A stretch of DNA of 64,000 bases, from assembly GCF_007556585.1 (NCBI RefSeq), contig NZ_VJNA01000011.1, forward strand, positions 20,573-84,572, given 5' to 3'. The notes under the pieces are model-generated. The model was given only the letters and a program-made list of their open reading frames with translations, had not been told where the DNA came from and did not search any database. Source of the stretch: Tepidimonas aquatica (GTDB lineage: Bacteria; Pseudomonadota; Gammaproteobacteria; Burkholderiales; Burkholderiaceae_C). A program made the translations under genes and the position numbers. Position 1 is the stretch's first letter. The number at the start of each line of letters is the position of its first letter. Below are positions 36,672 to 46,605 of this stretch, one piece after another.

Positions 36672-36724
36672 CGTGTCGTCTCCTCGGGGTCGGGTGGCGT
36701 GGGCAGCCGGCTGCAGCATGGTGC

Positions 36725-36753
36725 TGTTCACGGCCAGCGGTTGCGGTTATAAA
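36725..36753 (+). promoter_or_regulatory. Candidate promoter of boxR
   Basis: TGTTCA (36725-36730), 17-base spacer, TATAAA (36748-36753). The start point would fall near 36760, inside the first BoxR-type operator, so self-repression would be direct. Confidence 0.4.
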
Positions 36754-36793
36754 TGCACCATCGTGCGTGTGGTGCGACATGCACGATACTGCA
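36754..36793 (+). promoter_or_regulatory. BoxR operator pair upstream of boxR
   Basis: Two TGCA-N6-TGCA elements: TGCA-CCATCG-TGCG (36754-36767, one mismatch) and TGCA-CGATAC-TGCA (36780-36793, perfect). TGCA-N6-TGCA is the published recognition pattern of BoxR/BzdR-type repressors. The second box ends on the A of the proposed boxR ATG. Confidence 0.7.
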
Positions 36794-37869
36794 TGTTTGT
36801 GGCGGCTTCGGCCATTCGGGTTTTCCCGTATAGCGGGCTGCGCTCTGAGCTGGATACGACCTTGAAGCCCAACGACCTCGACACTGCGCGCCGTCGCGCA
36901 CCCGCGCCCGAGGCGCACCCCGACCCGGTGTTGCAGTTGACGCTGCCCACCGTCACCGAACCCCAACCCGACCCCGCTGGCGGCGAGCCGCGCGTGCCGT
37001 TTTTGGTGGCCTTGGGCGAGCGCGTGCGGCTGCTGCGCGCGCGCCGCGGCATGACGCGCAAGGCCGTGGCGCTGGCGGCGGATGTGTCGGAGCGTCACCT
37101 GGCCAACCTGGAGTACGGCGCGGGCAACGCCTCGATCCTGGTGTTGCTACAGGTGGCGCGCGCGCTGCAGTGCCCGCTGGCCGAGCTGCTGGGGGATATC
37201 AGCACCAGCTCACCGGAATGGTTGCTGATCCGCGAGCTGTTGCAGGGGCGGGACGAAGCCGAGCTGCGCCGCGTGCGGCACAAGCTGGTGGAGCTGTTGG
37301 GTGCGCACGGCGGGGTCGACAGCGTGGGGCGGCAAGGGCGCATCGCCCTCATTGGCCTGCGTGGGGCGGGCAAGTCGACGCTGGGACGGCGCTTGGCTGA
37401 GGCGCTGGGCTACCCGTTCATCGAGCTCAGCCGCGAAATCGAGCAGTTCGCCGGCTGCAGCATCAGCGAAATCCACAACCTTTACGGTGCTGCCGCATAC
37501 CGGCGCTACGAGCGCCGCGCGCTGGAGGAAGCGATCCAAATCTACCCCGAGGTGGTGATCGCCACGCCGGGCGGCCTGGTGTCGGACCCGACCAACTTCA
37601 ACCTGCTGCTGCAGCACTGCACCACGGTGTGGCTCAAGGCCGATCCGGCCGACCACATGCGCCGCGTGGCCGAGCAGGGTGACCTGCGGCCGATGGCGGC
37701 CAGCCCGGAAGCGATGGAGGACCTGCGCCGCATCCTGGCGGGGCGCTCGGCCTTTTATGCCAAGGCGGACCTGACGATCGACACCAGCGCGCAGCCGCTG
37801 GAGGCCACCTTTGCCCTGCTGCTGCGCGAAGTGCACGCCCTGCTGCACAAGGATGCGCAGCGCGTGTGA
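36793..37869 (+). CDS. boxR: BoxR-family transcriptional regulator (XRE helix-turn-helix plus shikimate-kinase-like domain)
   Basis: A repressor of aerobic benzoate genes that senses benzoyl-CoA. An XRE-type HTH (RVRLLRARRGMTRKAVALAA, DVSERHLANLEYGAGNASIL) is followed by a linker and a C-terminal shikimate-kinase-like fold with the P-loop GLRGAGKSTLGRRLAEALGY. This is the BoxR/BzdR architecture, in which the kinase-like part is the effector domain. The ATG at 36793 gives 358 residues. A TTG at 36862 (335 residues, opening KPNDLDTARRRA) is an alternative that would leave the operator wholly untranslated. Its targets are the boxes at 36754-36793 and 37937-37973. Confidence 0.92.
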   Translation: MFVAASAIRVFPYSGLRSELDTTLKPNDLDTARRRAPAPEAHPDPVLQLTLPTVTEPQPDPAGGEPRVPFLVALGERVRLLRARRGMTRKAVALAADVSERHLANLEYGAGNASILVLLQVARALQCPLAELLGDISTSSPEWLLIRELLQGRDEAELRRVRHKLVELLGAHGGVDSVGRQGRIALIGLRGAGKSTLGRRLAEALGYPFIELSREIEQFAGCSISEIHNLYGAAAYRRYERRALEEAIQIYPEVVIATPGGLVSDPTNFNLLLQHCTTVWLKADPADHMRRVAEQGDLRPMAASPEAMEDLRRILAGRSAFYAKADLTIDTSAQPLEATFALLLREVHALLHKDAQRV

Positions 37870-37881
37870 TGGCGCGTGACA

Positions 37882-37898
37882 CTAGGGTTTATCCCTAG
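37882..37898. repeat. 17-bp perfect inverted repeat between boxR and boxC
   Basis: CTAGGG-TTTAT-CCCTAG, a perfect 6-bp palindrome with a five-base AT spacer, just after the boxR stop. No T-run follows, so it is a poor terminator. Its dyad form suits a dimeric regulator other than BoxR. The regulator is not identified. Confidence 0.55.
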
Positions 37899-37918
37899 GA
37901 CTGAGCGATCGGTGGTGC

Positions 37919-37947
37919 TTGCGCGGGTCGGTGATATGCACTATCAT
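37919..37947 (+). promoter_or_regulatory. Candidate sigma-70 promoter of boxCBA
   Basis: TTGCGC (37919-37924), 17-base spacer, TATCAT (37942-37947). The first BoxR operator overlaps the -10, which is the right place for repression. Confidence 0.5.
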
Positions 37948-37973
37948 GCAAATCATGGATGCACGATGATGCA
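37937..37973 (+). promoter_or_regulatory. Tandem BoxR operators upstream of boxC
   Basis: Two perfect TGCA-N6-TGCA boxes: TGCA-CTATCA-TGCA (37937-37950) and TGCA-CGATGA-TGCA (37960-37973), starting 23 bases apart, about two helical turns. They cover the -10 and start region of the boxC promoter. Confidence 0.8.
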
Positions 37974-38014
37974 TCTTTCGGCCTCAATCCCGTAACCTCG
38001 CCGAGCCGCTTGCC

Positions 38015-39688
38015 ATGACCACCAACCCGCGCACCGACCCCATCGTCGACTACCAAACCCACCCAAGCCAGTACCGTCACCTGCGTCTGGAGGTGGATGG
38101 GCCCATCGCCACGCTGTCGCTCGACATCGATGAAGAAGGGGGCCTGCGCCCCGGCTACAAGCTCAAGCTCAACAGCTACGACCTGGGCGTGGACATCGAG
38201 CTGCACGACGCGCTCAACCGCATCCGCTTCGAGCACCCGCAGGTGCGCACGGTGGTGGTCACCAGCCTCAAGGACCGGGTGTTTTGCTCGGGCGCCAACA
38301 TCTTCATGTTGGGCCTGTCGTCGCACGCTTGGAAGGTGAACTTTTGCAAGTTCACCAACGAAACGCGCAACGGCATGGAAGACTCCAGCCGCCATGAGGG
38401 CCTGAAGTTCCTTGCAGCGCTCAACGGCGCGTGCGCCGGTGGCGGCTACGAGCTGGCGCTGGCCTGCGACGACATCGTGCTGGTGGACGACCGCTCCAGC
38501 GCCGTGAGCCTGCCGGAGGTGCCGTTGCTGGGCGTGCTGCCGGGCACCGGTGGGCTGACACGCTTGACCGACAAGCGCCGCGTGCGCCACGACCTGGCCG
38601 ATGTCTTTTGCACCAGCGTCGAAGGTGTGCGCGGCCAGCGCGCCGTCGAGTGGCGGCTGGTCGACGCCATCGCCAAGCCGGCCGTGTTTGCGCAGACGGT
38701 GCGCGAGCGCGCGCTGCGGCTGGCCGCCGGCAGCGACCGCCCGGCCGACGCGCAAGGGGTGGCGCTGCCGCCGTTGCAGCGCACCTTCAGCGATGACGGC
38801 GTGCGCTACCGGCACGTGCAGGTGGACATCGACCGCGCCCGGCGCGTGGCGACGCTGACCGTGCGTGCGCCGGACGCGGCCCCACCCACCGAGCTGGACG
38901 GCATCCTGGCTGCGGGGGCCGATTGGTGGCCACTGGCCATGGGCCGTGAGCTGGACGACGCCATCTTGCACCTGCGCACCAACGAGCTGACCCTCGGCAC
39001 CTGGGTGCTGCGCACCGAAGGGGATGCCGCCGCGGTGCTGGCTTGCGACGACGCGCTGCAAGCGCACGCCGGGCACTGGTTCGTGCGTGCCACCACCGGG
39101 CTGCTGCGCCGCACGCTGGCACGCCTGGACGTGTCGTCGCGCAGCCTGATCGCGCTGATCGAGCCGGGCTCGTGCTTTGCCGGCACGCTGGCCGAGCTGG
39201 CCCTGGCCGCCGACCGCAGCTACATGCTGGTGTTGCCCAATGAGCCGCAGCGTGCCCCGCGCCTGACGCTGCACGCCGACGCCAACTTCGGCCGCTACCC
39301 GATGGTCAACGACCGCAGCCGCCTGCAGCGGCGCTTTTACGACGAAGCCGAACCCCTGCAGGCGGCGCGTGCTGCGGTGGGTCAGCCCCTGGACGGCGAC
39401 CAAACCGCCGCGCTGGGGCTGGTGACGGCCGCGCTGGACGACATCGACTGGGCCGACGAGGTGCGCCTGGTGCTGGAAGAGCGTGCCGCGATGTCGCCCG
39501 ACGCGCTCACCGGCCTGGAAACCAACCTGCGCTTTGGCGGGCCGGAAACGATGCTGACGCGCATCTTCGGGCGGCTGTCGGCATGGCAGAACTGGATTTT
39601 CCAGCGTCCTAACGCCGTCGGCGACAAAGGTGCGCTCAAGGTGTACGGCAAAGGCGATAAAGCGCAGTTCGACTGGCAGCGTGTTTGA
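38015..39688 (+). CDS. boxC: 2,3-Epoxybenzoyl-CoA dihydrolase BoxC
   Basis: Hydrolytic ring-opening enzyme of the box pathway, converting 2,3-epoxybenzoyl-CoA with two waters to 3,4-dehydroadipyl-CoA semialdehyde and formate. It is 557 residues, an enoyl-CoA hydratase/isomerase (crotonase) superfamily member. Oxyanion-hole regions include FCSGANIFMLGLSSHAWKVN and NGACAGGGYELALACDDIVL, then PEVPLLGVLPGTGGLTRLTD. It starts 42 bases after the operators and is followed by boxB. Release of formate here may link to the formate dehydrogenase locus downstream (inference). Confidence 0.96.
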   Translation: MTTNPRTDPIVDYQTHPSQYRHLRLEVDGPIATLSLDIDEEGGLRPGYKLKLNSYDLGVDIELHDALNRIRFEHPQVRTVVVTSLKDRVFCSGANIFMLGLSSHAWKVNFCKFTNETRNGMEDSSRHEGLKFLAALNGACAGGGYELALACDDIVLVDDRSSAVSLPEVPLLGVLPGTGGLTRLTDKRRVRHDLADVFCTSVEGVRGQRAVEWRLVDAIAKPAVFAQTVRERALRLAAGSDRPADAQGVALPPLQRTFSDDGVRYRHVQVDIDRARRVATLTVRAPDAAPPTELDGILAAGADWWPLAMGRELDDAILHLRTNELTLGTWVLRTEGDAAAVLACDDALQAHAGHWFVRATTGLLRRTLARLDVSSRSLIALIEPGSCFAGTLAELALAADRSYMLVLPNEPQRAPRLTLHADANFGRYPMVNDRSRLQRRFYDEAEPLQAARAAVGQPLDGDQTAALGLVTAALDDIDWADEVRLVLEERAAMSPDALTGLETNLRFGGPETMLTRIFGRLSAWQNWIFQRPNAVGDKGALKVYGKGDKAQFDWQRV

Positions 39689-39761
39689 GCGTCCGCACGA
39701 CCTACCCTTACCCCGCACAACCCACCCCCAACGTGGCCGTTTGGCTTGCAGGAGACCCCCC

Positions 39762-41189
<1,428 letters not shown>

Positions 41190-41198
41190 GGGTCAACG

Positions 41199-42491
41199 AT
41201 GGACGTCGCCGCCACCGTCGTGCAGCAGCACCTGATCGACCCCGAGATCTGCATCCGCTGCAACACCTGCGAGGCCACGTGCCCGATCGGGGCGATCACG
41301 CACGACAGCCGCAACTACGTCGTCGATGCGGACAAGTGTAACGCCTGCATGGCCTGCGTGCCACCGTGTCCGACCGGCGCCATCGACAACTGGCGGCTGG
41401 TGCCCCGCGCTCGGCCGTACAGCGTGACCGAGCAGTTGGGGTGGGACGAACTGCCCCCACCGCTGCCCGAGGCCGAGCTGGCCAGTCTGGGGGCGGAGGC
41501 AGTGGCGCAGACCGAAGCCTTGCTGGCGCGCGCGGCGCAACCCTCGGTGGCCTCGGCGGCGTTGCAACCCGAGCCGGCTGCCCTCAGCGGCGCCACGCTG
41601 GGCGCCACCGTGCCCCCGTGGTCGGCGGCCCACCCCTACGTCAATCTGTACGGGCCGCGCGCGGCGCGCAAGTCGGTGCGCGCCACTTGCGTGGGCAACC
41701 TGCGCGTCACCGAGGTCGGCTCCGACTACGACACCCACCACATCGTGCTGGATTTCGGTGCGATGCCGTTTCCGGTGCTCGAGGGGCAGTCGATCGGCAT
41801 CATCCCGCCCGGCACCGACGCCCAGGGCCGCCCACACCACCCGCGCCAGTACTCGGTGGCCAGTCCGCGCAACGGCGAGCGCGCCGGCCACAACAACCTG
41901 TCGCTGACCGTCAAGCGCGTGCTGGCCGACCACCAGGGCAACCCAGTGCGCGGCGTGGCATCCAACTACCTGTGCGACCTCAAGGTCGGCGACGAGGTCG
42001 AGGTCATCGGGCCGTTTGGCAGCAGCTTTTTGATGCCGAACCACCCGCGCAGCCACATCGTGATGATCTGCACCGGCACCGGCAGCGCGCCAATGCGTGC
42101 GATGACCGAATGGCGCCGCCGTCTGCGGGCCAGTGGCAAGTTCGAAGGTGGGCGGCTGGTGCTGTTTTTCGGCGCCCGCACCCCGCAGGAGCTGCCGTAC
42201 TTTGGTCCGTTGCAAAAGCTGCCGCGCGACTTCATCGAGGTGCATTTCGCCTTCAGCCGCGTACCGGGGCAACCTCGCCTGTACGTGCAAGATGCGATGC
42301 GCGCCCAGGCGGCCACGTTGGCCGAGCTGCTGCGCGACCCCGACGCCTACTTCTACGTCTGCGGCCTGCGGGCGATGGAAGAGGGCGTGCTGCTGGCGCT
42401 GCGCGATATCGCGGTCGGCGCCGGGCTGGACTGGGACGTGCTGACGCGCCAGCTGCGCGACGAAGGGCGGCTGCACCTGGAGACGTACTGA
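41199..42491 (+). CDS. boxA: Benzoyl-CoA 2,3-epoxidase reductase subunit BoxA
   Basis: Electron-transfer partner of BoxB. It is 430 residues. An N-terminal two-cluster ferredoxin domain ([16 protein letters not shown] and [16 protein letters not shown]) and an Ala-rich linker precede a ferredoxin-NADP reductase-like module. That module has the FAD motif [12 protein letters not shown] and the NADPH motifs [16 protein letters not shown] and [11 protein letters not shown]. It is the last box gene in the cluster. The aldehyde dehydrogenase (boxD) and the lactone/beta-oxidation enzymes are not in this window. Confidence 0.96.
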   Translation: MDVAATVVQQHLIDPEICIRCNTCEATCPIGAITHDSRNYVVDADKCNACMACVPPCPTGAIDNWRLVPRARPYSVTEQLGWDELPPPLPEAELASLGAEAVAQTEALLARAAQPSVASAALQPEPAALSGATLGATVPPWSAAHPYVNLYGPRAARKSVRATCVGNLRVTEVGSDYDTHHIVLDFGAMPFPVLEGQSIGIIPPGTDAQGRPHHPRQYSVASPRNGERAGHNNLSLTVKRVLADHQGNPVRGVASNYLCDLKVGDEVEVIGPFGSSFLMPNHPRSHIVMICTGTGSAPMRAMTEWRRRLRASGKFEGGRLVLFFGARTPQELPYFGPLQKLPRDFIEVHFAFSRVPGQPRLYVQDAMRAQAATLAELLRDPDAYFYVCGLRAMEEGVLLALRDIAVGAGLDWDVLTRQLRDEGRLHLETY

Positions 42492-42585
42492 ACCGGCAAA
42501 CCCCCGCTGTCGCCAAGGTTGGTGCCTAGCCGCGCGCCGATGCGCTACAGTGCGCCCCGTGGAGACCAAGCCATTGTCGCAGGGG

Positions 42586-43212
42586 ATGCAGGCGCATCCC
42601 CACAACGTTGCGGACGGCCAGCCCCCCACGCTGCGCGTGGGGGTGGTGATGCGGCGCGAGCCGGTCAGCGGCCCCATGGCGCGCTGGCAACCGTGGCGCT
42701 GGGCACTGGCCGACGTGCAGGTGCTGCAGGCGCCGCCCGGTATCGCGTGTACCCCGTGGCCGGCCGAGTGGCAAACCGGGGCCGCCGTGCCGCTGGAGCC
42801 CGAAGCCGGCGCGCCCCCCGGGGTCCAGCACTGGGGCTATGCGCCTTTGAACGTGGCGCTGCACCCGCAGGACGCCGAGGGCTACTTGCTCAACGTGACC
42901 GCGCCCGCGCCGTGTTTTTGGGTGCTGTGGCGTGAGCCCGAGATCGACGACGGGTTGGCGCAACCGCTGATCGTCACGCTGAGCTACCACGACGCCGGCC
43001 GCTGGCTCGACGCGCAGGAGCGTGTGGATCAGGTCGCCGCCCCGGCCGCGCTGGTGCGCTGGTTGGCCGACTACGCGCAGCGCCACCACCAGCCCGAGCC
43101 CAAGCGGCGGGCGCGTCCGGCCAGCTTCCAGCCATTGACCGACCGCTTCGGCCAGCCCGCGCGCATCAGCACCGGCGCGCCGCGTGGCGCTGCAGGAGGG
43201 GGCGCAGGATGA
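42586..43212 (+). CDS. DUF3305 protein of the formate dehydrogenase accessory operon
   Basis: A protein of about 208 residues, DUF3305 family, nearly always encoded beside formate dehydrogenase genes. The recognisable core is RVGVVMRREPVSGPMARWQP, followed by a hydrophilic C-terminus (KRRARPASFQPL). Function is unknown; roles in FDH maturation or assembly are suspected only from context. Start is uncertain: ATG 42586 lacks a spaced ribosome-binding site, while TTG 42574 and GTGs at 42559 and 42550 are in frame. Its stop overlaps the next ATG (ATGA). Confidence 0.85.
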   Translation: MQAHPHNVADGQPPTLRVGVVMRREPVSGPMARWQPWRWALADVQVLQAPPGIACTPWPAEWQTGAAVPLEPEAGAPPGVQHWGYAPLNVALHPQDAEGYLLNVTAPAPCFWVLWREPEIDDGLAQPLIVTLSYHDAGRWLDAQERVDQVAAPAALVRWLADYAQRHHQPEPKRRARPASFQPLTDRFGQPARISTGAPRGAAGGGAG

Positions 43213-43862
43213 CGCCGACGGACGAAAGTTTCTGGTCGCGCTGGTCGCGCCGCAAAGCGTTGGCGCGTCAGGGGCTGGTCGAGCCGGCTGAGGCCGACCC
43301 GGCACCCGCCGTGCCAGCGGTGGCACCCGACCGCACGGTCACGCCCGACCCCGAGCCAGTGCCACGCCCCGCAGCCGCCCCCGACGCGGCTGCGGACAGC
43401 GCCGCGCCAGCCGCCCGCCCAACCCCGGCGCCACCACCTCCACCGACGCTGGAGGATGTGCGCCGGCTCACGCCGCAGTCGGACTTCCAGCCCTTCGTGC
43501 GGCCCGAGGTGGCGCCCGAGGTGCGCAACGCCGCGCTGCGCAAGCTGTTCGCCGACCCGCACTTCAACCAGATGGATGGGCTCGACGTCTACATCGACGA
43601 CTACAGCCGGCCCGACCCGCTGCCGCTGGCGCTGGCCAAGCGCATGGCGGCGGCGCAGGTGATGGGTCTGTTCACCGAGCCTGCGCAAGCCACCCCCAAC
43701 GCCCCTGCTGCGGTGCCAGCCGTTGCGCAACCGCCCCAGCCGCTGCAGCCCCAGGCGGCGCGGCCCGAGGTGGCTGCGGCGCAGCCGTGGCCGCCCGGTG
43801 ACCCCACCGCGGAGCGGGGCGCGGCCGGCGACGAGTCCACCACCCAAGCCGATCACCCATGA
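43209..43862 (+). CDS. DUF3306 protein of the formate dehydrogenase accessory operon
   Basis: A 217-residue DUF3306 protein. The family motif FWSRWSRRKALARQG lies at residues 8-22. A long Pro/Ala low-complexity stretch (about 28-82) precedes the conserved core LRKLFADPHFNQMDGLDVYI and DDYSRP. The C-terminus is again Ala/Pro-rich. It always accompanies DUF3305 and FDH genes; function unknown. It overlaps both neighbours by four bases, so it is tightly co-translated with them. Confidence 0.88.
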   Translation: MTPTDESFWSRWSRRKALARQGLVEPAEADPAPAVPAVAPDRTVTPDPEPVPRPAAAPDAAADSAAPAARPTPAPPPPPTLEDVRRLTPQSDFQPFVRPEVAPEVRNAALRKLFADPHFNQMDGLDVYIDDYSRPDPLPLALAKRMAAAQVMGLFTEPAQATPNAPAAVPAVAQPPQPLQPQAARPEVAAAQPWPPGDPTAERGAAGDESTTQADHP

Positions 43863-45967
43863 CCGTCCTTGCCTGTACCTGCAACCGCACCCAACCGATC
43901 GACGCGCAGGCCCTGCAGGCTGCGCTGCGCACCCCGGTGGTGCTGCACCATGCCCTGTGTCGGCGCGAAGCGTCGAGCTTTCAACGCGCGGCGTGCCACG
44001 ACGATGAGTTGATCGTTGCCTGCACCCAGGAGCAGCGTTTGTTCACGGAATTGGCCACCGCCACCGAAGGGGTGCCGCCCCCGGACGTGCGGCCGATCCG
44101 TTTTGTCAACCTGCGCGAGACCGGCGGCTGGTCGCGCGACGCGCAGCGCGCCACGCCCAAGATGGCCGCGTTGCTGGCCGCCGCGCGCCTGCCCGAACCT
44201 GAACCAGTGCCGACCGTGCGCTACGTCAGCCAAGGCCGGTTGTTGATCGTGGGGCCGCTGGAACAGGCGGCGGCGTTGGCCGACCGCTTGAGCGACGTAT
44301 GGCAGGTGACGCTGCTGGGCACCGGAGGGGCGTTGCCGCAGGTGCACCAGCACCCGGTGTTGGCCGGACGCGTGCGTGCCTTACGGGGGTGGCTGGGTGA
44401 CTTCACCCTGGAGTGGGTGGACGACAACCCGATTGCGCTGGACCTGTGCACGCGCTGCAACGCCTGCTTGCAGGCTTGCCCCGAGGGGGCGATCGGCCTG
44501 GACTACCAGGTGGACTTGAACGTGTGCCGCGCCCACCGCGATTGCGTGCGCGTCTGCGAGGCCCCGGGCGCCATCGACTTTACCCGCAGCCCCGAGGCGC
44601 AGCAGGCCACCTTCGACGCCGTGCTGGACCTGCGGCTGCAGCCGGCGTTCACGCAGCACGCGCTGCCGCAGGGGTACGTGCACCTGCCCCCCACACTGGA
44701 CGCCGAACAGCGGCTGCAGCGCCTGTGGGCGTTGCGCGACCTGGTGGGCACGTTCGACAAGCCGAAATTTTTCCGCTACCAGCAGCGGCTGTGCGCGCAC
44801 GCTCGCAACGAGCGCGTCGGCTGCCGGGCCTGCGTGGACGTCTGCTCGGCCAGCGCCATCCGCAGCGACGTCGAGCACAACCGCATCGTCGTCGAGCCGC
44901 ACCTGTGCGTCGGCTGCGGCGCGTGCAGCACCGTGTGCCCCAGCGGCGCGCTCACGTTTGCCTACCCCGATGCCGCCTACCAGGGCCGCGCGATCAAAAC
45001 CCTGTTGGACACCTACCGTGCCGCCGGGGGACGCGACGCCGTGCTGCTGCTGCACAGCCAGGACGCGGGGCAGCAGCTGGTGCAGGACTGGGGCCGGGCG
45101 GCGCGGTTGGATGCGGCGCTGCATGGCGTACCCGCGCGGGTCATCCCATGGGCGCTGTGGCACATGGCCAGCACGGGCATCGAGCTGTGGCTCAGCGCCA
45201 TCGCCTACGGCGCCAGCCAGGTGGTGCTGTTGCTCACCGACGAAGAGGCCCCTCAGTACCGCGAGGCGCTGCAAGCGCAACTGGCGCAGGCCCAGGCGGT
45301 GCTGAGCGGCCTTGGTTACAGTGGGCAGCACATGCACCTTGTCCAGGCACGCGACGCGCGTGACCTGGCCGCGCTCGACGCCACCATCCGCACGCTGCCG
45401 CCCGCCCAAGGCGTGGCGGTGGCGGCCACCTACGCGGTGCAGGCGGACAAGCGCGCCACGCTGGAGCTGGCGCTGCAGCACCTGATCGACCACGCTCCAG
45501 CGCGACCTGCCGACGACACGATTGCGCTGCCCAGCGAGGGCGCGGCGCTGGGCACGGTGCAGGTGGACCCCGAGCGCTGCACGCTGTGCATGAGCTGCGT
45601 GGGTGCCTGCCCCGCCGGCGCGCTGCAGGACAACCCGGCGGCGCCGCAGCTGCGCTTCATCGAAAAAAATTGCGTGCAGTGTGGCCTGTGCGTGCGCACG
45701 TGTCCCGAGCAGGCGGTGGCCCTGCAGCCACGCTTGTGGCTGCATGCCCAACGGCGCGAGCCACGCGTGCTGCACGAGCAGCCGCCGTTTCACTGCATCC
45801 GCTGTGGCAAGCCGTTTGGCACCCTCAAAGGGGTGGAGACGATGCTGGCGCGGCTGGCCGCGCACCCGATGTTTCAAGGGGCGGCGGCCGAGCGGCTCAA
45901 AATGTGCGGCGACTGCCGGGTCATCGACATCCACACACACGCCGACGTGCGCATCACCGACCTGTGA
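43859..45967 (+). CDS. Multi-cluster 4Fe-4S (polyferredoxin) protein of the FDH locus
   Basis: A 702-residue cytoplasmic iron-sulfur protein. Four or more ferredoxin motifs are visible: CTRCNACLQACPEGAI (about 197), CVGCGACSTVCPSGAL (about 350), CTLCMSCVGACPAGAL (about 575) and CVQCGLCVRTCPEQAV (about 607), plus CRACVDVC. Cysteine pairs near the C-terminus (CIRCGKPFGT, CGDCRV) may bind zinc or another cluster. The middle (about 375-540) has no cysteine motif and contains PWALWHMASTGIELWLSAIA, resembling an F420-type/MvhD-like redox-partner region. It is probably electron transfer or maturation for formate dehydrogenase; exact role is unknown. It overlaps DUF3306. Confidence 0.85.
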   Translation: MTVLACTCNRTQPIDAQALQAALRTPVVLHHALCRREASSFQRAACHDDELIVACTQEQRLFTELATATEGVPPPDVRPIRFVNLRETGGWSRDAQRATPKMAALLAAARLPEPEPVPTVRYVSQGRLLIVGPLEQAAALADRLSDVWQVTLLGTGGALPQVHQHPVLAGRVRALRGWLGDFTLEWVDDNPIALDLCTRCNACLQACPEGAIGLDYQVDLNVCRAHRDCVRVCEAPGAIDFTRSPEAQQATFDAVLDLRLQPAFTQHALPQGYVHLPPTLDAEQRLQRLWALRDLVGTFDKPKFFRYQQRLCAHARNERVGCRACVDVCSASAIRSDVEHNRIVVEPHLCVGCGACSTVCPSGALTFAYPDAAYQGRAIKTLLDTYRAAGGRDAVLLLHSQDAGQQLVQDWGRAARLDAALHGVPARVIPWALWHMASTGIELWLSAIAYGASQVVLLLTDEEAPQYREALQAQLAQAQAVLSGLGYSGQHMHLVQARDARDLAALDATIRTLPPAQGVAVAATYAVQADKRATLELALQHLIDHAPARPADDTIALPSEGAALGTVQVDPERCTLCMSCVGACPAGALQDNPAAPQLRFIEKNCVQCGLCVRTCPEQAVALQPRLWLHAQRREPRVLHEQPPFHCIRCGKPFGTLKGVETMLARLAAHPMFQGAAAERLKMCGDCRVIDIHTHADVRITDL

Positions 45968-45975
45968 GCACCGCC

Positions 45976-46605
45976 ATGGCCGAACGACCGTTGCCCATGC
46001 CCACCCGGGCCGACTTTGACGAAGAACTGGCCCGCGCCGACACCTACGGCCTGCTGGCGGCGTTGCTGTACGCCCCCCCGCCCGAGGCGCTGCTGGCTCA
46101 ACTGCGGCTGGCGGTGACCGAGCCCCCCGGCGCGGCGCAGGCGTACCTGCAGCCCGCCTGGCAAGCCCTGGTCGGGCAGGCGCGTGCCCTGACCACCGCA
46201 CAGGTGCACGATGAGTACGACACCCTGTTTGGTGGCGTCGGGCGCCCCGAGGTCTACCTGTACGCGTCACACTACCTGAGCGGGTTTTTGCACGACCAAC
46301 CGTTGGCGGCGCTGCGCACCGAGCTGGCCGAGCTGGGCCTGACGCGGACCGAAGGCATGGCCGAATCGGAAGACCACATCGCGTACCTGTGCGAGGTGAT
46401 GCGCTACCTAATCGCTGGCGACGACGCGGCCATCTGCAACCTGGCGCGCCAGCAGGCCTTTTTTGCGCGCCATCTGCACCCCTGGGTGCCGGCGCTGTGC
46501 GACGCCCTGCAGCAGCACCCGGCGGCGCGGTTCTATGCCGCAGTGGCGGGCTGGCTGCGCGCCTTCATCGACATCGAAGCGCAGGCGTTCGAGATGGCCG
46601 GCTAG
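45976..46605 (+). CDS. TorD/DmsD-family molybdoenzyme chaperone
   Basis: A 209-residue all-helical chaperone of the TorD family (NarJ/DmsD-like), expected to bind the TAT signal or apo form of the molybdo/tungsto-enzyme FdhA before export. Family motif region: VHDEYDTLFGGVGRPEVYLY, ASHYLSGFLHDQPLAALRTE and ESEDHIAYLCEVMRYLIAGD. The ATG at 45976 is chosen; a GTG at 45964 overlapping the previous stop (GTGA) is possible. Its TAG stop shares the palindrome CTAG with the stop of the convergent histidine-kinase gene. Confidence 0.92.
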   Translation: MAERPLPMPTRADFDEELARADTYGLLAALLYAPPPEALLAQLRLAVTEPPGAAQAYLQPAWQALVGQARALTTAQVHDEYDTLFGGVGRPEVYLYASHYLSGFLHDQPLAALRTELAELGLTRTEGMAESEDHIAYLCEVMRYLIAGDDAAICNLARQQAFFARHLHPWVPALCDALQQHPAARFYAAVAGWLRAFIDIEAQAFEMAG

